A model generated the notes under the pieces. It had not been told where the DNA came from, made no database searches, and saw only the letters and a program-made list of their open reading frames with translations. Below, piece after piece: positions 58,970 through 64,000 of a stretch of 64,000 nt of DNA. Each line of letters begins with the position of its first letter. Within the stretch, counting starts at the first letter, position 1. Origin of the DNA: 2-02-FULL-55-14 sp964581115 (lineage in GTDB: Bacteria; Bacteroidota; Ignavibacteria; UBA10030). Made by a program: the position numbers and the translations under genes. The stretch spans positions 1 to 64,000 of the forward strand of contig CAZOMY010000006.1 of NCBI GenBank assembly GCA_964581115.1. Reading direction: 5' to 3'.

Positions 58970-61900
58970 ATGAGAAGCATAAGCCTGTTTCTTGCAGTGT
59001 TCCTCGCAGCTTCAAGCGTCCCCGCGCGTGCGCAGTTGATCTATGCAGGTCTGGAGGCAGACGGCGATACCACCGTGTGGCGTGCCTTCCGATCTACAGG
59101 GGTGACGAGCGAACGGTGCTCCGACGAGGGGCGCGAAGGTCCCGGCTTGCGGATTGATGTGAAGTTCCCTAAGGGCTCCGGCTATGGAGGGGTCTTCCGT
59201 ACAGTCGAAATCCCGGTCGTGACCGACTTTCAGATCGTCTTCTGGCTCCGCGCAACGGTGCCGGTGAACAACTTTGAGATCAAGGTCAGCGACGATACCC
59301 TTGGCGAGAACATCTGGTGGGTGAACCATCGGATGTACGCATATCCTGCAGGATGGAAAAAGCTCGTCGTCAAACGTCGCCACCTCAGCTTCGCCTGGGG
59401 ACCGCGTCCGGCCGCGGCGCCGACGGTCCTGCGTCGCCTGGAGTTTGTGGTCACCGCGGGCTCGGGGGGCGAAGGAAGCATCTGGATCGACGACATTTCG
59501 ATCGAAGAGGTACCGCCGATACCCGACCCACTCCCACGGCCGAAAGCCTCGGCATCGAGCGGCGCGCCATCGGCCCGGGCGGCCCTGATTGGGATCGCTG
59601 GATCGTGGGACCCCGGCACGAAGGACAGTGCGTGGTGGCAGGTCGACTGGGGGTACCGGAGGGAGTTCGGCGGCGTCGAACTCGAGTGGGAGGCGGGGCA
59701 GACGCCGATCTCGTACGACCTTTTGACCTCAAATGACGGACGAGCGTTCGAGTCCGTTCGACGGGTCGAACGTGGTGGCGGAGGACGTCGCCTGGTGTTC
59801 ACGCCCGAGTCCGAAGGTCGATTCCTTCGCGTGCATGTGCGAAACAACACGGGGGCCCGCCTTCCGAAACTGGCCTCTGTGGATGTCGTATCCTCAGAAT
59901 CATTGTCGACCCGGAACGACTACGTCAGCCGACTGGCGCGTCAGCATCGGCGGGGTCTCTTCCCGCGGGGCTTCTTGAAGGAGATGTCATACTGGACCGT
60001 CGTCGGCGTTGCAGACGGACGGCAAGAAGGATTGATCGATGAGGACGGCGCATTCGAAGTGGATAAGCAAGCCTTCTCCCTCGAGCCGTTCGTCTCCCTC
60101 GAGCCGACGAAGCGCTTGATCACCTGGGCTGACGGAGCGTCCGACCAGTCGCTCGAGTCGGGTCGCTTGCCGATCCCGACCGTCAAGCGCAGGGCATCGG
60201 ACATCGACCTCGAGATCACGCTTCTTGCTACGGGAACTCCCGAAGCAGCATCGCTGGCGGCTCGATACACGCTGAGGAACCGATCAGCATTGCCGATGCG
60301 AGGGACGCTCTGGCTGGCCGTTCGTCCGTACCAGGTCAACCCTCCTTCGCAATGGCTCAACTTCGACGGAGGAGCGACCTCGATCCGTTCCATCAGGTTC
60401 GACGGCACCTCGGCCGACGTTGACGGGCGTCTCGTACGAGTCTCGGGCATTCCCACGTTCGGAGCCTCGTCGATCGATGAGGATGAAGTGACGGTGCAAT
60501 TGGCCGCGGGTGTGGGGCCACGACGGGCGTCCGTTGACGATCCGACCGGATTTGCGTCGGGTGCTTTTGGATGGCCGTTCGCTCTCGCGCCCGATGAATC
60601 GTTGGTCTGCGTTGCGGCCGTTCCATGGACCGATCGCAGTCCCTGGGCGGACCGCCCTCCCACTGTCGAGGAATTTGCCGCCGCGCTCGAACGTGAGCGC
60701 AGCCACTGGCGCGCTCGGACGGAATGGATCCGCTGGACGGTGCCTCCTTCGGCGAGGCGCGTGTTCGACGTGGTGCAAGCGACGCTTGGCTATATTCTCG
60801 TCAACAAGGATGGATTCGGAATCCAGCCCGGGTCACGGTCATACGAGCGCTCGTGGATGCGCGATGGCACCATGACGTCCGACGCTCTCCTCAAGTTCGG
60901 CTTGACCGAGCCATCGAAGGCGTTCATCGCCTGGATCGCGCCGTTTCAGTATGAGTCGGGCATGGTCCCATGTGTTGTCGACTCGCGCGGCCCCGACCCG
61001 GTGCCGGAACATGACAGCAACGGGCAGCTGATCTTCGGGATCATGGAGGTCTTCCGATTCACACGCGACACCGTCTTCCTGCGACAGCACTTCCACCATA
61101 TCGTCCGGGCGGTGGACTTCATTCAATCGCTCCGTGCCCTTCGGATGACGCCGGTGTTTCGCGATGGCAACTCGGAACAACGAGCCTTCTACGGCCTTGT
61201 GACAGAATCGATCAGCCACGAGGGATACTCGGCAAAGCCGATGCACTCCTACTGGGACAATTTCTTTACGCTGCGGGGACTCAAAGATGCTGCCGAAGCG
61301 GCGAAGGTTCTGGGTGATGATGTACGGACGGTGACCTTCGACAGCCTGTCGCAGGCGTTTCGCGTTGACCTGTACCGATCGATTGAACAGGCGATGAAAA
61401 ACCGGGGGATCGACTTCATTCCAGGGTGCGTCGAGCTTGGCGACTTTGATCCAACATCGACTTCGATCGCACTCTATCCGGGAGGCGAGTTTCGAGCGGT
61501 GCCTCAAGAGCCGTTGCGCAGGACCTTCGACCGGTACTTCGACTGGTTCATGCAGCGAGCCCGGGGTGAGATCAGCTGGGATGCCTACACGCCCTACGAA
61601 GTGCGCAACATCGGCACCTATGTGTATCTCGGGCAGAAGGACCGGGCCCACACGCTGCTCGATTGGTTCCTGCGCGATCAGCGTCCGTCCGGCTGGAATC
61701 ACTGGGCCGAGGTGGTGACGCCGCATGCGCGAACGCCCCGGTTCATCGGCGACATGCCGCATACATGGGTCGGCTCCGACTTCTTGAACGCGGTGCGGGC
61801 CATGTTCGTGTACGAACGCGATGACGATGGCGCCATCATCGTCGGCGCGGGCTTGCGCGATGCATGGGTGGAGGAAGGCATTGGCGTCCAGAACCTTCCC

Positions 61901-62125
61901 ACCCATGCCGGCCCCATAACGCTCGACGTTCGTACGCCCGCAGAGCGCATCGTGGTCGCCCGTTTGGACGGCCAGATCGACCCGGCCAAGCATCCGATCC
62001 TCCTGTCGACCGGACTCCTCACCGCAACGCTCCGCGGTGCTTCGGTGAATCGGGTCAAGGCGATTCCGGTCGATGGCTACCTGCGCATCGACCGACTTCC
62101 GGCCACCGTCGAATTGGCATACTGA
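58970..62125 (+). CDS. Exported multidomain glycosidase (discoidin-like plus six-hairpin barrel)
   Basis: 1051 residues from ATG 58970, with a signal peptide ending ARAQ. An in-frame ATG at 58910 overlapping the permease stop would add 20 residues before the signal sequence. Residues about 25-180 form a carbohydrate-binding-like sandwich, and about 190-310 resemble an F5/8C (discoidin) module (WWQVDWGYRREFGG). A beta-sandwich follows (about 320-580). The remainder is an (alpha/alpha)6 barrel with SYERSWMRDGTMTSDALLKFG, VPEHDSNGQLIFGIMEVFR, HSYWDNFFTLRGL and GDMPHTWVGSDFL. Acidic residues in these motifs are plausible catalysts. The barrel recalls clan GH-L/GH-G enzymes, but I cannot assign a known family. 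It probably degrades part of the same glucan. Confidence 0.75.
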   Translation: MRSISLFLAVFLAASSVPARAQLIYAGLEADGDTTVWRAFRSTGVTSERCSDEGREGPGLRIDVKFPKGSGYGGVFRTVEIPVVTDFQIVFWLRATVPVNNFEIKVSDDTLGENIWWVNHRMYAYPAGWKKLVVKRRHLSFAWGPRPAAAPTVLRRLEFVVTAGSGGEGSIWIDDISIEEVPPIPDPLPRPKASASSGAPSARAALIGIAGSWDPGTKDSAWWQVDWGYRREFGGVELEWEAGQTPISYDLLTSNDGRAFESVRRVERGGGGRRLVFTPESEGRFLRVHVRNNTGARLPKLASVDVVSSESLSTRNDYVSRLARQHRRGLFPRGFLKEMSYWTVVGVADGRQEGLIDEDGAFEVDKQAFSLEPFVSLEPTKRLITWADGASDQSLESGRLPIPTVKRRASDIDLEITLLATGTPEAASLAARYTLRNRSALPMRGTLWLAVRPYQVNPPSQWLNFDGGATSIRSIRFDGTSADVDGRLVRVSGIPTFGASSIDEDEVTVQLAAGVGPRRASVDDPTGFASGAFGWPFALAPDESLVCVAAVPWTDRSPWADRPPTVEEFAAALERERSHWRARTEWIRWTVPPSARRVFDVVQATLGYILVNKDGFGIQPGSRSYERSWMRDGTMTSDALLKFGLTEPSKAFIAWIAPFQYESGMVPCVVDSRGPDPVPEHDSNGQLIFGIMEVFRFTRDTVFLRQHFHHIVRAVDFIQSLRALRMTPVFRDGNSEQRAFYGLVTESISHEGYSAKPMHSYWDNFFTLRGLKDAAEAAKVLGDDVRTVTFDSLSQAFRVDLYRSIEQAMKNRGIDFIPGCVELGDFDPTSTSIALYPGGEFRAVPQEPLRRTFDRYFDWFMQRARGEISWDAYTPYEVRNIGTYVYLGQKDRAHTLLDWFLRDQRPSGWNHWAEVVTPHARTPRFIGDMPHTWVGSDFLNAVRAMFVYERDDDGAIIVGAGLRDAWVEEGIGVQNLPTHAGPITLDVRTPAERIVVARLDGQIDPAKHPILLSTGLLTATLRGASVNRVKAIPVDGYLRIDRLPATVELAY

Positions 62126-62127
62126 TC

Positions 62128-63972
62128 GTGCGAACGACCGGACCATGGTTGTTTCTTGCCCTCGTGGCGACGACCCTGCCAGTCGACGCACAAGAGGGTC
62201 GGATGGACACGTTGGCGATGATCGATGACCAGCCGGTGACCTCCCGCGACCTGTTCGAACGACTCCAACTGATGCCGTTCGAGGGCCGGATCGGAAACGT
62301 CGACATCGAAACGGCCAAGAAGCGGGCGGTGGCCTCGATCGTTGCCGAGCGCTTGTTGGCATCGACGATCGATGACGCTCCAGCGACCGAACGATGGCGT
62401 ATGGGGTCCATGCGTTCAGTGCTGGAACGATTGTTCGTGCGGGATGCGCTGTTCCTGGATGAGGTGCGAGCAAAAGCCCGGGTGACGGAGGCCGACGTGA
62501 GCGCCGCACTGGCTCGGTACGGGGTGAAGCGCCGAATTGCCGTCGCTCGCTTGACCGATACCTCGTCCGCCTCGTCTCTTCGACTTCGATGGGAACAGGC
62601 GCGTGATCGAGGGGACGCCGGTCCGTCGCTGGTCCGCCTTCTACCGTCCCCACCGGATACGGTGGCGATCACGTTCGGGGCGATCGATCAGCCGCTCGAG
62701 GATGCTGCCTTTGCGCTTCGTCGTCCCCTGGACCTCTCCGTGCCGGTGGTTTCATCGCTCTTCGGTCCCGTTGCCGTGGCCTACGTTGACGAGCACGCCG
62801 ATGCCGCCGCTCAACGACTGTCCATGTCCGACCGGCGTGCAGCGGTCCGAAAGGTTCTCCAGGAGCGACGGGAGACCGAGCGTGTGCGTATCTTCACCGA
62901 CAGCCTTCTGCGCGGTCACACGATGACGCTGGACTCGGTACTCGCCACGTCGATCGCTGTACGGATGCGCCAGATGATGCTCGAGGACACCCTTGCCCGC
63001 AGCGTGCCCGGAGGGTGGCGTCCCATGCCCGAGGATGTCTATCGGCTCATGCGAGAGCGATCAGAAGCCCTGACCCGGTCGTTCGTTCGCGGGTCGTTCG
63101 GCGAGGTGCCGCTGGGTGTCTTTCTCGAGTCGCTCCTGCACTACGATTTCGTCATTCCTTCCCTCCGACCGGCGTCGTTTGCAGTGTCATTTGCTCACAT
63201 CGTGCGGACAGTCGTCGAGGCGGAGGTGGTGGCGTTGGAGGCATATCGGCGAGGACTTCAACATCGGGCCGAAGTGCGGCGTGACATCGCCCTTTGGATG
63301 GCGCATTGGCGGGCACGCTGGGCGGAGTATGCGATCGCTGAAACGGTAAGCATTCGCAAGGCCGATGCGGTGTTTTCGCTCTGGCGCTATCACACCTCAC
63401 TTGCCGAGAATTCCTGCGTCCTGGACGTGCGCGAGATCCTTCGTCCGGATTCCATCAGCTCTGAGCGCATTGCGCAAGAGCTCCGTAGAGGTGCTCCCTT
63501 CGACTCGCTGGCCCGGCAATGGTCGACGCACGTAGCGTGGCGCTCGAACGGAGGTCGTTCAGGCCGCTTTCGATTCCGTGAGCACCCGGACGTGGCGTCT
63601 CGGGTCATGGATCTCGAGATCGGCGAGTGGAAGGGCCCCGTCCGAACGAGCGGGGGATTCTCGTTGATCCAACTTCTGGAGCGCTCTTGGGACAGCAGCC
63701 GGGAGACCGTTGATTCACTGCTGGAGCGTGAAGCGCGGCGCGTACGGTTGGCCCGTCAACAGGCCGCTGTCGACGCTGCCGTAGCCGACCTGGCATCTCA
63801 ACGAAGGGTGTGGATCGATGAGGACCGCATCAAAGGTGTGGAGATCCAGCCGGTCAACATGATCACCCGGCGGATCATTGGGTTCGGAGGGCGGATCAAT
63901 GCGGCCCCTGTTCTCTCTCCAAACTGGGGGTGGGTCGATCGTTGGAAGCAGGGGCGGGTTGCCGTTCCCTGA
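62128..63972 (+). CDS. Parvulin-type peptidyl-prolyl isomerase (SurA/PpiD-like), exported
   Basis: 614 residues from GTG 62128, two bases after the glycosidase stop, with a signal peptide (WLFLALVATTLPVDAQ). An N-terminal chaperone-like helical region contains a SurA-type opening (MIDDQPVTSRDLFERLQ). A long Arg-rich middle follows. The parvulin domain is at about 430-520 (VLDVREIL ... LRRGAPFDSLARQWS ... GEWKGPVRTSGGFSLIQLLE). A C-terminal helical part ends with a short Pro/Gly tail. It probably assists folding of outer-membrane or secreted proteins. Being coupled to a glycosidase gene, it may serve the secreted enzymes of this locus. Confidence 0.8.
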   Translation: MRTTGPWLFLALVATTLPVDAQEGRMDTLAMIDDQPVTSRDLFERLQLMPFEGRIGNVDIETAKKRAVASIVAERLLASTIDDAPATERWRMGSMRSVLERLFVRDALFLDEVRAKARVTEADVSAALARYGVKRRIAVARLTDTSSASSLRLRWEQARDRGDAGPSLVRLLPSPPDTVAITFGAIDQPLEDAAFALRRPLDLSVPVVSSLFGPVAVAYVDEHADAAAQRLSMSDRRAAVRKVLQERRETERVRIFTDSLLRGHTMTLDSVLATSIAVRMRQMMLEDTLARSVPGGWRPMPEDVYRLMRERSEALTRSFVRGSFGEVPLGVFLESLLHYDFVIPSLRPASFAVSFAHIVRTVVEAEVVALEAYRRGLQHRAEVRRDIALWMAHWRARWAEYAIAETVSIRKADAVFSLWRYHTSLAENSCVLDVREILRPDSISSERIAQELRRGAPFDSLARQWSTHVAWRSNGGRSGRFRFREHPDVASRVMDLEIGEWKGPVRTSGGFSLIQLLERSWDSSRETVDSLLEREARRVRLARQQAAVDAAVADLASQRRVWIDEDRIKGVEIQPVNMITRRIIGFGGRINAAPVLSPNWGWVDRWKQGRVAVP

Positions 63973-63978
63973 ACCAGC

Positions 63979-64000
63979 ATGTTCCGGCTTTCGCGTGAGC
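63979..64000 (+). CDS. Possible start of the next gene (cut by window end)
   Basis: An ATG at 63979, six bases after the isomerase stop, opens a frame MFRLSRE that runs to the window edge. Only seven codons are visible, so this is a position note rather than a firm call. Confidence 0.2.

Noticed and set aside
60839..62653. 604-codon minus-strand open frame
   Set aside because: It crosses the boundary of two coupled plus-strand genes and shows no domain pattern.

Overview
The window is a GC-rich, densely coded bacterial chromosome segment. Two secreted proteins (ends near 40697 and 53283) finish with a YPNPFNP-type C-terminal sorting domain, the mark of type IX secretion (T9SS). A PorV/PorQ-like outer-membrane protein and a TonB-dependent receptor lie between them. 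This combination points to the FCB group outside the classical Bacteroidia, for example Ignavibacteria, Kapabacteria or a relative. No rRNA, tRNA, phage, insertion sequence or CRISPR array was seen. Species-level placement is not possible from the sequence alone.

Layout. (1) 1-12971 is a pectin/hexuronate catabolic cluster: a gene tail, tagaturonate epimerase (UxaE type), a DUF4861 lipoprotein, an ExuT-type transporter, an SDR-type fructuronate reductase, 6-phosphogluconate dehydrogenase, a PdxB-type dehydrogenase, a nickel-pincer LarA homolog, a KDG-type kinase, KduI and uronate isomerase UxaC. (2) 13145-27014 is mostly housekeeping: YchF, an MgtC-family protein, the glutamate symporter GltS, a chemoreceptor, SerA and a sensor kinase. 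An operon-like run follows: acyl carrier protein, NDP-forming acyl-CoA synthetase, NagB and a DUF4954 beta-helix protein. (3) 27155-34987 holds a LOG-family protein, an aldo/keto reductase and a dCMP deaminase on the minus strand, then NfeD plus an SPFH protein, a serine hydrolase and a minus-strand acyl-CoA ligase. (4) 35214-63972 is one large plus-strand polysaccharide locus: GH3, a LacI regulator, a CBM9-like T9SS cargo, a TonB receptor, a 1087-residue secreted protein of unknown fold, PorV, GH94, two GH144 enzymes, GH2, an ABC sugar importer without its ATPase, a discoidin plus six-hairpin glycosidase, and a parvulin foldase.

How they work together. In region 1 oxidised pectin sugars are imported and isomerised: UxaC makes tagaturonate or fructuronate, UxaE interconverts them, and the SDR reduces fructuronate to mannonate. 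Unsaturated uronates enter through KduI and the kinase. No mannonate dehydratase and no KDPG aldolase are present. The LarA homolog next to gnd raises the possibility of a mannonate-to-gluconate branch. The enzyme set of region 4 (GH144 plus GH94 plus GH3 plus a sugar ABC importer plus LacI) matches what is known of beta-1,2-glucan (sophorooligosaccharide) utilisation. I read it as an outer-membrane-to-cytoplasm beta-1,2-glucan system with several unfamiliar parts.

Regulatory and structural sequence. A perfect 16-bp palindrome lies just before the LacI gene. A shared 15-bp motif lies before both the uxaE and exuT-like genes. Many gaps between genes carry short, inverted, 7-10-bp-periodic repeats of several families. 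These repeats also help to choose true start codons.
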